From: Methylococcaceae bacterium
GTDB lineage: Bacteria; Pseudomonadota; Gammaproteobacteria; Methylococcales; Methylomonadaceae
Reading direction: 5' to 3'
Assembly (NCBI GenBank): GCA_030618325.1
Contig: JAUXDP010000056.1
Span: forward strand, 1-13,722
Length of the DNA: 13,722 bases
The notes below the pieces were generated by a model. It was not told where the DNA came from. It made no database searches and saw only the letters and a list, made by a program, of their open reading frames with translations. Position 1 is the first letter of the stretch. Each line of letters starts with the position of its first letter. Both the position numbers and the translations under genes were made by a program. This document shows positions 6,999 through 13,722 of the stretch, piece by piece.

Positions 6999-7774
6999 AG
7001 CTACATTTTGAAGAACATGGTCAGCAGGGAAACCCGACATTGGTTATCTTGCATGGCTTTTTCGCTTCATCACGGAACTGGCGGCTTATAGCAAAAAAAT
7101 TAGCACAAAATTATCATGTTTATGTGCCGGATTTGCGTAATCATGGCTTATCGCCCCATGCGACAGAAATGGACTATCCAAAGATGGCCACTGATGTTAA
7201 AACGTTTCTAGCAGAGCATGAAATAGTAAGACCTTTTCTAATGGGCCACAGTATGGGCGGGAAAGTGGCAATGTGGCTAGCTTTGAATAATCCTGACTTA
7301 ATACAAAAGCTTATCGTTGTTGATATTGCTCCTGTCACTTATCAGCACAGTTTTGAAAATGTCATTAAAGCATTATTGGGTTTGCCTCTGGCAGAGATTC
7401 GCAATCGTAAGCAAGCTGAAGATTTGTTGGCTGAACCCTTGCCGGATTTAAGTTTTCGACAATTTATTTTACAGAATTTAATTTTAAAAGAAGGTGAGTA
7501 TTGCTGGCGCACAGATCTAGCGATTTTTCAGAAGGCGGCTCCAGCTATTATCGCCTTCCCAGATAGCGAAGAGTTAGCCTCGTTTTCAGGCCAAAGCATG
7601 TTTGTAATTGGAGAAAGATCAACCCATGTTAAAGAGCAACATTATGAAAAAATCGAAACTCTTTTTCCGGGAGCTGCGATTGAGACTATAGCAAACTCGG
7701 GGCATTGGCTTCATGCCGAACAGCCAGAGCAATTTTTAGCTTTAGTAAACCGCTTTACTACCTCTAACAGTTGA
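6995..7774 (+). CDS. ybfF: YbfF-like alpha/beta-hydrolase (acyl esterase)
   Basis: 259 residues, the usual YbfF length, with no signal peptide, so cytoplasmic. The oxyanion segment HGFFASSRNW (20-29), the DLRNHG motif (46-51) and the nucleophile elbow GHSMGG (84-89, Ser86) are present. The probable acid is Asp110 in VVDIAP and the base is His237 in NSGHWLHAE, giving a complete triad. YbfF enzymes hydrolyse short-chain esters and, in vitro, acyl-CoA thioesters; the physiological substrate is uncertain. I chose ATG 6995, which overlaps the upstream stop as ATGA; a longer frame opens at 6932 but would add 21 residues lying inside the DUF445 gene. The 3' end converges on the zinc-ribbon gene 19 bp away, with no clear terminator. 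Confidence 0.88.
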   Translation: MKLHFEEHGQQGNPTLVILHGFFASSRNWRLIAKKLAQNYHVYVPDLRNHGLSPHATEMDYPKMATDVKTFLAEHEIVRPFLMGHSMGGKVAMWLALNNPDLIQKLIVVDIAPVTYQHSFENVIKALLGLPLAEIRNRKQAEDLLAEPLPDLSFRQFILQNLILKEGEYCWRTDLAIFQKAAPAIIAFPDSEELASFSGQSMFVIGERSTHVKEQHYEKIETLFPGAAIETIANSGHWLHAEQPEQFLALVNRFTTSNS

Positions 7775-7793
7775 GCAGCCTGGTTAAAAAAAC

Positions 7794-8030
7794 TTAAGCG
7801 GCAGGTGCTTGGTGTCCAATTATGGAAATCTCGCTATAACCGGTAGGAATTTTTACAAAACTGGGTTTGCCAAGTTCGCTGTAACCACAAACAGGGCATT
7901 TCATTACGTATGAACTGAGTTGTTTACTTTCAACGCCTGAGAATTGTGTTGTCAGTGCCGTTAACTGTTGAATATTTACCAGATCAATTTGGCAATATCT
8001 GCATTTATCTCTTTCTGTATGTGTATTCAT
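7794..8030 (-). CDS. Small zinc-ribbon-like protein, unknown function
   Basis: 78 residues. Two CxxC pairs, Cys10/Cys13 (CRYC) and Cys45/Cys48 (CPVCGY), are separated by 31 residues: a classic treble-clef or zinc-ribbon spacing. The middle part is rich in Gln/Thr and not clearly globular. No signal peptide is seen. I chose ATG 8030 because a GGGGG Shine-Dalgarno (8039-8043) lies eight bases upstream; an in-frame TTG at 8045 would overlap that site. I do not recognise the family. A metal-binding role or a small nucleic-acid-binding role are both possible. The upstream region contains an AT-rich stem (8060-8067 with 8074-8081) and a 15-bp palindrome (8126-8140). Confidence 0.65.
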   Translation of the reverse strand: MNTHTERDKCRYCQIDLVNIQQLTALTTQFSGVESKQLSSYVMKCPVCGYSELGKPSFVKIPTGYSEISIIGHQAPAA

Positions 8031-8125
8031 AATGAAAACCCCCAAACAATACGGGTATAAATATTTTTAATCGAAAATATTGGTTTTTCAGCACCCTCAT
8101 GATCCAATACACAATAGAGTGTAAG

Positions 8126-8140
8126 TTGTAGAATCTACAA
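8126..8140. promoter_or_regulatory. 15-bp perfect palindrome, candidate operator
   Basis: TTGTAGA-A-TCTACAA is perfectly symmetric. It lies in the 265-bp non-coding interval 8031-8295, about 96 bp before the zinc-ribbon start, a typical distance for a regulator site. The regulator is unknown. The rest of that interval holds no credible gene. Confidence 0.3.
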
Positions 8141-8233
8141 ACTAGAGGTGTGTTTAAGAGATAGTATGGAACAAAGTTTCTTAATTACTCCTTAAAAATA
8201 AGTTACTTTTTTTATTTTGTGAAGATGCTCTAA

Positions 8234-8272
8234 CTTTCGCGCTCAAGAACGCACTGATCAAGAGGGCGAAAG
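8234..8272 (-). terminator. Hairpin downstream of the lipoprotein gene
   Basis: GAGGGCGAAAG (8262-8272) pairs with 8234-8244 over 11 positions with one mismatch, leaving a 17-base loop. It begins 23 bases past the lipoprotein stop codon on the minus strand. No U-run follows immediately, so it is a weak intrinsic terminator at best. Confidence 0.35.
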
Positions 8273-8295
8273 ATGAAACATAATTATGGTCGAAA

Positions 8296-8721
8296 TTATA
8301 GTTTATAAATAATGCTATGATCTTCTTTAAGGTCTTTGCGTTTCTTTTTGGTTTTAAAAGCCTGGTCCGTTTTTTCTTGTGCGAATTTAGCAACCATTTC
8401 ATCCCAGGAGGAATGCTTAACATAGTCTTTAAATCCAGCGGCTTTGCGTTCCTGAAATATTTTTTTGCCGACTTCTATAATTTCCTGAGGTGTTTTGCCA
8501 TCGACCTGATCAAGAAATTCACTGTTATCACGATGTACATCACGCATAGACCAAAAAGAAATTTCAAAAGCAATACGATCTTCTGCAGATAAACGGTTTT
8601 TCAGTCCCCTGACAGAGCGATATGCTGTTTTCATAGAAGTGCCGTTAATTTGTTGGCCCCTGCCGCAACTGACAGTGAGAAGGCAGCTGAAAACCACCAA
8701 AAATATCAATATCTTCCTCAT
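8296..8721 (-). CDS. Predicted lipoprotein, DUF6694-like
   Basis: 141 residues. The N-terminus MRKILIFLVVFSCLLTVSCG is a lipoprotein signal with Cys19 as the likely lipidated residue (Thr at -3 is unusual but acceptable). The mature part contains INGTSMKTAYRSVRGLKNRL (25-44) and a later DGKTPQEIIEVGKKIFQERK, which together resemble small DUF6694-type lipoproteins; the match is from memory and the function is unknown. The C-terminal 25 residues are strongly basic (AFKTKKKRKDLK). A strong Shine-Dalgarno (AAGGGGGA, 8731-8738 on the minus strand) supports ATG 8721. The gene is divergent from the GTPase pair, and the 147-bp AT-rich space between them must hold both promoters. Confidence 0.7.
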   Translation of the reverse strand: MRKILIFLVVFSCLLTVSCGRGQQINGTSMKTAYRSVRGLKNRLSAEDRIAFEISFWSMRDVHRDNSEFLDQVDGKTPQEIIEVGKKIFQERKAAGFKDYVKHSSWDEMVAKFAQEKTDQAFKTKKKRKDLKEDHSIIYKL

Positions 8722-8817
8722 AAAATGAATCCCCCTTTGTTTATTATTAGAAAAAAACAGTAATTACTTTATTGTTATTATGTTTTTTAGATTGCCAATG
8801 TTTTACACTGTTACTTG

Positions 8818-8847
8818 TTGAAACAAAGTAAAATACTCGGCTATTAT
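8818..8847 (+). promoter_or_regulatory. Sigma-70-type promoter of the GTPase pair
   Basis: TTGAAA (8818-8823), an 18-bp spacer and TATTAT (8842-8847) each match consensus at five of six bases. Transcription would start near 8854, 15 bases before ATG 8869. This start point excludes the in-frame TTG at 8815 as a translation start. Confidence 0.55.
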
Positions 8848-8868
8848 AAACCTTTTCGCCAGGATGCC

Positions 8869-10608
8869 ATGTTGGAATTTATCCAATTATTAAAACAGCG
8901 TTACCAGTCAATTCTACAAGGTGGGTTTGTAGAAGATTCAGTTAGTGAAATATATCAGGACAGAGTTGACTCTCTTAACCTTGCTGAGGCATTCCTCAAA
9001 AAAGGCTTGCTCAATACCGAACAAAAACAACATCCGGTGCAGATTGCGGTGATAGGTCCGACCCAGGCAGGTAAAAGTTCGGTAGTAAATCTGCTATTGG
9101 ATAATGGTGCGGCAGGGGTCAGCGCGTTAGCCGGGTATACGATGCACCCTCAAGGTTTTGCTGTGGACTTGCAAAACCGAGGCTTTGCCTGGCTGGAGCA
9201 ATACTATGGTGATTTCAAAAAAGTTGAACAAAGCCAGTTAGGCAATGAAAATCATGACTGCTTTTCACTCACTTATGTAGATTCGAAGACCTTGCCCAGC
9301 TGTGTGTTATGGGATACAGCAGATTTTGATTCTATTGGTGCTGCTGAATATCGTGACGGGGTCTTGAAAACCATAGCTCTAGCCGATGTTATCGTTCTGG
9401 TTGTTAGTAAAGAAAAATATGCTGACCAGTCAGTTTGGGAGGTTATGAATCTTATCGAGTCATTGAATCAACCGACCTTAATCGTCATTAATAAACTGGT
9501 CAAAGATAGCCAGGCGATTATTTTGCGGTCCTTAGAAGAAAAATGGCAGCAAGCCCGGAAAGATGATTTCCCTAAAACCATCCCGCTACACTATCAAAAA
9601 CAAGGGGCACCATCGGCACAGCAACTTGACAGGCCGCTTATCAGCAGGATGTTCGGTAAACATAATCGTAACAAGCAACCTGACCATCAAATTCGTTTTC
9701 TAAACCAGCATTGGTCGGCCTGGACTGAACCCGTTGTAGCAGAATTTGTGGTAGAGAAAGAATGGCAAGAGATTATTGATCTTTGTACAAAAGATGCTTT
9801 GAAAAATTATCAACGGGATTATTTAAATCACCCCAATCATTATGAAACTTTTCAAAATGCACTTGCTAATTTATTGACCTTGCTAGAACTCCCTGGTATT
9901 GCCAAGGTGATGGCCAAAACCAGACGAGTGCTTACCTGGCCGGTAAGAACTCTCTTTGGCATCAAGTCAGGTCAAAGACGGCAATTAGCAGAAGATAGCC
10001 ATGAAGTTGCGGTGCTGAATCAGATTGCTGAACACACCTTGATTCAACTGGCTGAAAACATATTGGATAAAGCCGATAAAGAACCAGAAAAAAGGCAGTG
10101 GTGGAAAGAAGTTAATTTAATTCTGCGCCAGCAACGCGAACAGGTTCTGGAAAATTTTAAAATATCAGTTAATCAGTACCACGAAGAGTTTCAGGAAGAA
10201 GTCGAAGCAACGGCGCAACGCTTATATAACAAGCTGGATGACCAACCTGTGCTTCTGAATACTTTACGGGCCACTCGAGTGACCACTGATGCGGCGGCAT
10301 TAGCTCTGGCACTCTATACCGGAGGAATCGGTTTGCACGATTTGATTATCACACCCGCTATGTTATCGATAACATCGTTACTGGCTGAAAGTACCTTGGG
10401 AGGCTATATGAATCGGCTCGAAGCAGAATTAAAGAAGACCCAGCTTGATACGGTTAAGCAACGGCTTTTTATTGAAGTTTTGCAACAAACACTCAGTCAG
10501 TTTCCAGAACAGATGAGCAAAGGCCATTATTTCAATATCTCCCAATCCCAGCTTGAACAAGCGGAACAACAACTCAAAGAAAAACCTCATGGATTACGAT
10601 TATTCTGA
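8869..10608 (+). CDS. Large P-loop GTPase, first of a tandem pair (dynamin-like layout)
   Basis: 579 residues. The G domain occupies about residues 54-230: G1 GPTQAGKSS (63-71), a probable G2 Thr91 in AGYTMHP, G3 replaced by DTADFDS (149-155) instead of DxxG, and G4 INKLVKD (Asn208, Lys209) without the usual Asp. A long helical region follows (about 290-470). A hydrophobic stretch (about 472-512, with ALALALYTGGIGLHDLIITP) could insert in or touch a membrane, and a helical tail follows. G domain plus helical stalk plus membrane-contact segment is the bacterial dynamin-like plan, though no exact family is recognised. ATG 8869 follows AGGA (8861-8864). The 3' end overlaps the next gene by 20 bp. 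The block VVSKEKYADQSVWEV is closely matched in the next protein, so the two are paralogues. Confidence 0.8.
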   Translation: MLEFIQLLKQRYQSILQGGFVEDSVSEIYQDRVDSLNLAEAFLKKGLLNTEQKQHPVQIAVIGPTQAGKSSVVNLLLDNGAAGVSALAGYTMHPQGFAVDLQNRGFAWLEQYYGDFKKVEQSQLGNENHDCFSLTYVDSKTLPSCVLWDTADFDSIGAAEYRDGVLKTIALADVIVLVVSKEKYADQSVWEVMNLIESLNQPTLIVINKLVKDSQAIILRSLEEKWQQARKDDFPKTIPLHYQKQGAPSAQQLDRPLISRMFGKHNRNKQPDHQIRFLNQHWSAWTEPVVAEFVVEKEWQEIIDLCTKDALKNYQRDYLNHPNHYETFQNALANLLTLLELPGIAKVMAKTRRVLTWPVRTLFGIKSGQRRQLAEDSHEVAVLNQIAEHTLIQLAENILDKADKEPEKRQWWKEVNLILRQQREQVLENFKISVNQYHEEFQEEVEATAQRLYNKLDDQPVLLNTLRATRVTTDAAALALALYTGGIGLHDLIITPAMLSITSLLAESTLGGYMNRLEAELKKTQLDTVKQRLFIEVLQQTLSQFPEQMSKGHYFNISQSQLEQAEQQLKEKPHGLRLF

Positions 10609-12223
10609 TTTAGTTGCCCAGGCAAAACAATGGGTTAATGAAGTCTCCAGTGCTGGATGGATTTCTGAGCAAGATGCTAAACCCCTGCTTGAATATGATG
10701 AACGGACACCGGACTCATTATTTAGCGATAGCCAATCTCGCCCACTAATTGTTGCCTTTTTGGGAGGCAGTGGTGTTGGTAAAAGCACCTTGTTAAATCG
10801 CCTGGCTGGGGACGATATTGCCAGGACGGGTGTAGAAAGACCCACTTCAAAAGAAGTTACGCTGTACCATCATCGCTCCGTTGAATTGTCAAAACTACCG
10901 GAAGCGTTGCCGATTGAAAAAATCAAAATGGCAGCCCATGATGATGACAGTAAAAAAAACATCATCTGGATTGATATGCCAGATTTTGATAGTACCGAGG
11001 CAAAAAATAAAGAGCTAGTATTAGGCTGGTTGCCGCATATAGATGTGCTGGTTTATGTGGTGAGCCCTGAACGCTATCGAGATAATAAAGCCTGGCAGAT
11101 TTTGTTGGCAGAAGGTGGACGCCATGCCTGGTTGTTTGCTTTAAACCAGTGGGATAAAGGCCAACCGGAACAATATGATGATTTCATCAAGCAACTGAAA
11201 CAAGCCGGGTTTGATAACCCAATTGTGTACCGAACCAGTTGTGTGTCAGAACCCGAAAAAACACAGCTAGATGAATTTGCAACCCTGCAACAGACCATAG
11301 AATCACTAGCAAATGAGCATACTATTGGGCAGCTTGAATTGCGAGGCCTGCAAGTCAGAAAAATTGATTTAAAGGAAAAGTTACAGAGCAGTCTGGACAA
11401 AATGGGTTCAACGGATGCTATTCAACAACTGGTCCAGTATTGGCAATCCAGTTGGCCCATGACAGTTGATGTCCTACACAAAGGGTTTGATTGGCCCTTG
11501 CAGCAGATGGCAAGTATTTATGCAAATCGAGCGGGCCATTTACTAAGCAAAATAAAAAAACCGAGCAATGCCGAATCAGAGCCAGAAATAGAAAAGTCTG
11601 TGTTATGGGATGAGTGGGCACAAGGCCGTTATACCGATAAGCTAGATGAATTGATTGTGAAAGCGGATCAATTACAACTACCCATAAAACCCATAAAGCA
11701 GGAGCTTTTACCCCACAGGGAAAAAGCAGGCCGAACTATTCATTCGCAAACGGAATTGGCCGCTCGGCAAGCATTAGCCAATCCTGGAAACAAAATACAA
11801 CGTGTCTTTTTGAAATTTGCCCGCTTTTGTGAATTCGTACTGCCACTAGCGGCAATTGGTTGGGTGAGTTATCAGGTGCTGAAAGGGTTTCATGACAGTA
11901 ACACAACTGACCAAGCCTATTTAAGCACCGATTTTGCTGTTCACAGTGGCTTATTGCTAGCGCTATCCTGGTTGCTACCCTTTTTTCTACGCAAGCAATT
12001 AAAACCGTCCTTAGAAAAATCTGCTCTGAAAGGGTTAAAGCATGGTTTAAGTCAGGCTATGGCGACCATTGAAGTGGATATTGAAACGGCCCTCAAACAG
12101 ATTGCCGAACAAAGAGAAAAATATGTCGCCAAAGTGCTTCCTATTTTGGAGCAATGTAAAGAAGCGTCAACTACCAAACTAGAAGGGGAGGGTGAGGCTT
12201 TGAAGAGAATGTTGATTCAATAA
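10589..12223 (+). CDS. Large membrane-anchored P-loop GTPase, second of the tandem pair
   Basis: 544 residues. G1 is GGSGVGKST (59-67), G2 probably Thr86 in ERPTSKEVT, G3 DMPDFDS (129-135) and G4 NQWDKG (186-191); unlike its partner, G4 keeps an Asp (Asn186, Asp189). A helical region spans about 245-400. Two membrane segments follow (about 413-431 and 451-467), then a coiled-coil-prone tail (about 475-540). The block VVSPERYRDNKAWQI parallels VVSKEKYADQSVWEV of the upstream protein, and both carry DFDS in place of the G3 glycine. Start ATG 10589 lies inside the previous gene, implying translational coupling and a fixed stoichiometry; the in-frame TTG at 10553 is less likely. Remodelling or tethering of the inner membrane is the likely role by analogy with dynamin-like pairs, but this is inference. 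Confidence 0.8.
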   Translation: MDYDYSDLVAQAKQWVNEVSSAGWISEQDAKPLLEYDERTPDSLFSDSQSRPLIVAFLGGSGVGKSTLLNRLAGDDIARTGVERPTSKEVTLYHHRSVELSKLPEALPIEKIKMAAHDDDSKKNIIWIDMPDFDSTEAKNKELVLGWLPHIDVLVYVVSPERYRDNKAWQILLAEGGRHAWLFALNQWDKGQPEQYDDFIKQLKQAGFDNPIVYRTSCVSEPEKTQLDEFATLQQTIESLANEHTIGQLELRGLQVRKIDLKEKLQSSLDKMGSTDAIQQLVQYWQSSWPMTVDVLHKGFDWPLQQMASIYANRAGHLLSKIKKPSNAESEPEIEKSVLWDEWAQGRYTDKLDELIVKADQLQLPIKPIKQELLPHREKAGRTIHSQTELAARQALANPGNKIQRVFLKFARFCEFVLPLAAIGWVSYQVLKGFHDSNTTDQAYLSTDFAVHSGLLLALSWLLPFFLRKQLKPSLEKSALKGLKHGLSQAMATIEVDIETALKQIAEQREKYVAKVLPILEQCKEASTTKLEGEGEALKRMLIQ

Positions 12224-12522
12224 CATGGCTATGAACTTACCACAGGTCATTTTCTATTTGGCTTTCAATTGCTTCTCGATGTTATTAATTAAATCTGTTC
12301 TTAAAAGTCCTCTCCTGGTGGAGAGGGTTTGGGTGAGGAGATAATAAAAAGCATGCAATTCAATATTTCTTTTTGTCTCTTGATTAATTAGAGAGGTTTT
12401 AAGAAAAATATTGTTTTGATTTCTCCTCACCCCGCCCTCTCCATCAGGAGAGGGCTTAAGAGCCTTGTCTATATTAATAGATAGGCTACTAAATTAACCT
12501 GTGGTTTGTTAATAGCCATGTT
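12222..12522. repeat. 26-bp imperfect inverted repeat framing copy B
   Basis: 12222-12247 (AACATGGCTATGAAC...ACCACAGGT) pairs with 12497-12522 at 23 of 26 positions. The left arm starts inside the stop codon of the second GTPase gene. The pair encloses repeat copy B, so the whole 300-bp interval could fold as one large cruciform or be a composite, non-autonomous element. No other feature or reading frame explains these arms. Confidence 0.6.
12300..12491. repeat. Nested palindromic repeat, copy B
   Basis: The left arm hairpin CCTCTCC/GGAGAGG (12309-12326) and right arm hairpin CCCTCTCC/GGAGAGGG (12435-12454) are inverted copies of each other, each continued by GGGTGAGGAGA or its complement. 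The AT-rich centre (agcatgcaattca near 12350-12362, then cttgattaat) and the right flank (aatagat...aggctacta, ending 12491) match copy A in the same orientation. Together with the outer inverted repeat it fills most of the 382-bp space between the GTPase gene and the cyclic-nucleotide-fold gene, and its hairpins may end transcription of the GTPase pair. Nothing else was seen in that space. Confidence 0.7.
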
Positions 12523-12605
12523 CAATAAAATCACAAGCTTTGCATTGACTCGTAAACTGTTTTATTATCTGCGCAATCAATTTTTTTCCCAGAGCACATC
12601 CAGTA

Positions 12606-13091
12606 ATGTTAAATTCACAGCCCCTCTCTTTAAAATCAATGTTGGAGCACCCTCAATTTGTTGAAGGTGAATTCTGGGTACGGAAACAGTATCAGCCAGA
12701 AGAGTTAGTTATTGTTGAAGGGGAAAAAGGCAATGAAATCTATGTTATTTTGAGTGGCAAGGTCACAGTATGCACCAATGTCAAAATTTCTGAAGACAGG
12801 CATATGCTGTCAGGGTTATGTGAATTGCTTGATGGCGAAGAATTTTCCCACGCCTGTTTTTTTGATGATGAGCCCCATAGTGCAACAGTAAAAACGGTAG
12901 TCCCTTGTGAACTGGCCGTGATTGATGCAGAAAAATTAAAACAGTTTCTTGAAGAGCATTCGGAATTAGGTTTCCGTCTTCTGTTTCATTGGTTCAAAAT
13001 GGTTCTACCACGTATCAGACAAGGAAATAAGCGTTTTTCCAGCATGTTCAGCTGGGGATTAAAGGCGCATCATATAGACTCGGATATTTAA
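12606..13091 (+). CDS. Stand-alone cyclic-nucleotide-binding-fold protein, no DNA-binding domain
   Basis: 161 residues. Residues about 25-125 follow the cNMP-binding beta-roll (CRP/FNR-type effector domain): LVIVEGEKGNEIYVILSGKV (34-53) is the typical roll core. The phosphate-binding cassette position reads DGEEFSHACFFDDEPHSATV (76-95): the cAMP-contacting Arg of PRSAT is His91 here and the second conserved Gly-Glu is missing, so classical cAMP or cGMP binding is doubtful. After the short C-terminal helix (about 108-140) the protein ends, so there is no helix-turn-helix and it is not a transcription factor by itself. No upstream Shine-Dalgarno is clear; ATG 12606 is the longest ATG start, and Met12 (12639) is possible. 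The neighbour downstream is tmRNA, on the same strand but with its own promoter. Confidence 0.75.
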   Translation: MLNSQPLSLKSMLEHPQFVEGEFWVRKQYQPEELVIVEGEKGNEIYVILSGKVTVCTNVKISEDRHMLSGLCELLDGEEFSHACFFDDEPHSATVKTVVPCELAVIDAEKLKQFLEEHSELGFRLLFHWFKMVLPRIRQGNKRFSSMFSWGLKAHHIDSDI

Positions 13092-13214
13092 TCTTATTCA
13101 TTACTTGAGTAGAATCAAAATTACAATATAATTTTCCAGATTCACTCTGAATCAGCACAGATTATTCAAAAAAATGGAATTTTCATAGCAAGATACAGTC
13201 TATTACGTTACACT

Positions 13215-13220
13215 TAAAAT
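13215..13220 (+). promoter_or_regulatory. -10 element of the tmRNA promoter
   Basis: TAAAAT matches TATAAT at five of six positions and ends six bases before the first G of the mature tmRNA, so transcription could begin at or next to the mature 5' end. The -35 (gataca near 13192-13197) is poor. Confidence 0.45.
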
Positions 13221-13226
13221 GATTTT

Positions 13227-13603
13227 GGGGGCGACCTGGCTTCGACGTGGGTAGCAAAACCTTGAGTGCATGCCGTGGACAGTACACCACGTAAAATCTA
13301 CTGAACTTAAAGTATTCGCAAATGACGAAAACTACTCAATGGCTTTAGCTGCTTAAAAACAGCACCATTCCTCTGACTGTGTGTGCTTATGCGTGCGGAG
13401 TTCTTCGGAACATTCAGAGGTCATCTCACATAAGATCGCGCCAAGACTTAGTTCGGAGTCAAAAGCGTTAAAACCAATCGAAATCGCTGTTAGTTTTCTT
13501 GGCCCGACGGGTAGCCAACAGTTAAATCAAAGCGCGGGATAAGCATGTAGACCTTATGGCGGAGTGCTTGCGGACGGGGGTTCAATTCCCCCCGCCCCCA
13601 CCA
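13227..13603 (+). ncRNA. ssrA: Transfer-messenger RNA (tmRNA), tag ANDENYSMALAA
   Basis: One-piece tmRNA of 377 nt that rescues stalled ribosomes and tags the unfinished protein for proteolysis, with SmpB. The acceptor stem is GGGGGC (13227-13232) paired with GCCCCC (13594-13599), followed by A and encoded CCA (13601-13603). The tRNA-like T arm GGGGTTCAATTCCCC lies at 13576-13590 within the 3' portion. The resume codon GCA (13318-13320) opens the tag frame, which reads ANDENYSMALAA and stops at TAA (13354-13356). The tag ends in the ALAA degron recognised by ClpXP and ClpAP, but carries Ser-Met between the usual Tyr and Ala. The remaining interior forms the pseudoknot region. The 3' end of ssrA is a common integration site, but no attachment-site duplicate is visible in the short flank. 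Confidence 0.97.
13318..13356 (+). other. tmRNA-encoded proteolysis tag frame
   Basis: GCA AAT GAC GAA AAC TAC, then TCA ATG, then GCT TTA GCT GCT and TAA. Twelve residues, two more than the E. coli tag ANDENYALAA, with an internal ATG at 13339-13341. Confidence 0.92.
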
Positions 13604-13632
13604 AATTAAAGTTTCACAAGAAACAATAAAGC

Positions 13633-13672
13633 CCCGAAACACCTTGTTAACACTAGGTTTTCGGGTTTTTTT
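13633..13672 (+). terminator. Intrinsic terminator of ssrA
   Basis: CCCGAAA (13633-13639) pairs with TTTCGGG (13659-13665), extended by CCT/AGG (13642-13644 with 13655-13657), and is followed by seven Ts (13666-13672). It begins 30 bases after the tmRNA CCA. Confidence 0.9.
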
Positions 13673-13722
13673 ATGCCTATAGCATCCTATAAGGTTTCAT
13701 AAAATCTTAGCTTTTTAGTAAC

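Noticed and set aside
8317..8592. 91-codon plus-strand frame antisense to the lipoprotein gene
   Set aside because: The minus-strand gene has a signal peptide, lipobox and strong Shine-Dalgarno; this frame has only a Phe/Lys-rich shadow translation.
12518..12661. 47-codon plus-strand frame starting ATG 12518 (MFNKITSFALTRKLFYY...)
   Set aside because: It overlaps the cyclic-nucleotide-fold gene in another frame, starts inside the inverted repeat, and has no Shine-Dalgarno.
13139..13153. Small hairpin GATTCA-CTC-TGAATC upstream of tmRNA
   Set aside because: Six-bp stem with no T-run; too weak to call a terminator for the gene ending at 13091.
13604..13722. Possible phage or island attachment site at the ssrA 3' end
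   Set aside because: No direct repeat of the tmRNA 3' end and no integrase gene are visible in the 119 bases left in the window.
1..13722. CRISPR array, toxin-antitoxin pair or defence island
   Set aside because: No regularly spaced repeats, no small overlapping toxin-antitoxin genes and no recognised defence domains; the GTPase pair alone is not enough to call a defence system.

Overview
The window looks like chromosomal DNA of a moderately AT-rich gammaproteobacterium. Evidence for this is a gammaproteobacterial-type uvrB, a YbfF-type esterase, a DUF3530 protein, an FNR/ANR-type promoter and a one-piece tmRNA whose tag (ANDENYSMALAA) is a variant of the enterobacterial ANDENYALAA. A methanotroph or similar Methylococcales-like lineage would fit the inorganic pyrophosphate pump plus copper-handling gene, but this is inference and no diagnostic gene is present.

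Layout. 1-738 (minus): the first 246 codons of uvrB, running off the left edge. 847-1006: a small palindromic MITE-like element between uvrB and the 3' end of a DUF3530 exported hydrolase-like gene (1014-1790, minus). 1949-2191: an FNR-type promoter driving a 53-residue single-span membrane protein. 2359-3720: a three-part membrane protein (HMA copper domain, SafE/DsbD-like membrane core, cupredoxin-like tail), preceded by a palindrome overlapping its probable -10. 3883-4107: copy A of a nested palindromic repeat. 4153-7774: membrane pyrophosphatase of the K+-dependent, sodium-type signature, a DUF445 membrane protein and a YbfF-like esterase; the last two overlap by ATGA. 7794-8030 and 8296-8721 (minus): a four-cysteine zinc-ribbon-like protein and a DUF6694-like lipoprotein. 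8869-12223: two overlapping, clearly paralogous large GTPases with membrane-associating C-terminal regions. 12222-12522: copy B of the repeat, framed by a further 26-bp inverted repeat. 12606-13091: a stand-alone cyclic-nucleotide-binding-fold protein without DNA-binding domain. 13227-13603: tmRNA (ssrA) with its promoter -10 and a strong terminator.

The most unusual items are the tandem GTPase pair, which has a bacterial dynamin-like layout and a shared DxxDFDS motif in place of DxxG; the FNR-driven micro-membrane protein next to a probable copper-assembly protein; two homologous nested-palindrome repeats about 8.4 kb apart in the same orientation; and the two-residue insertion in the tmRNA tag. 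Most of the rest is ordinary housekeeping content. No CRISPR array, phage module, toxin-antitoxin pair or complete transposon was seen.
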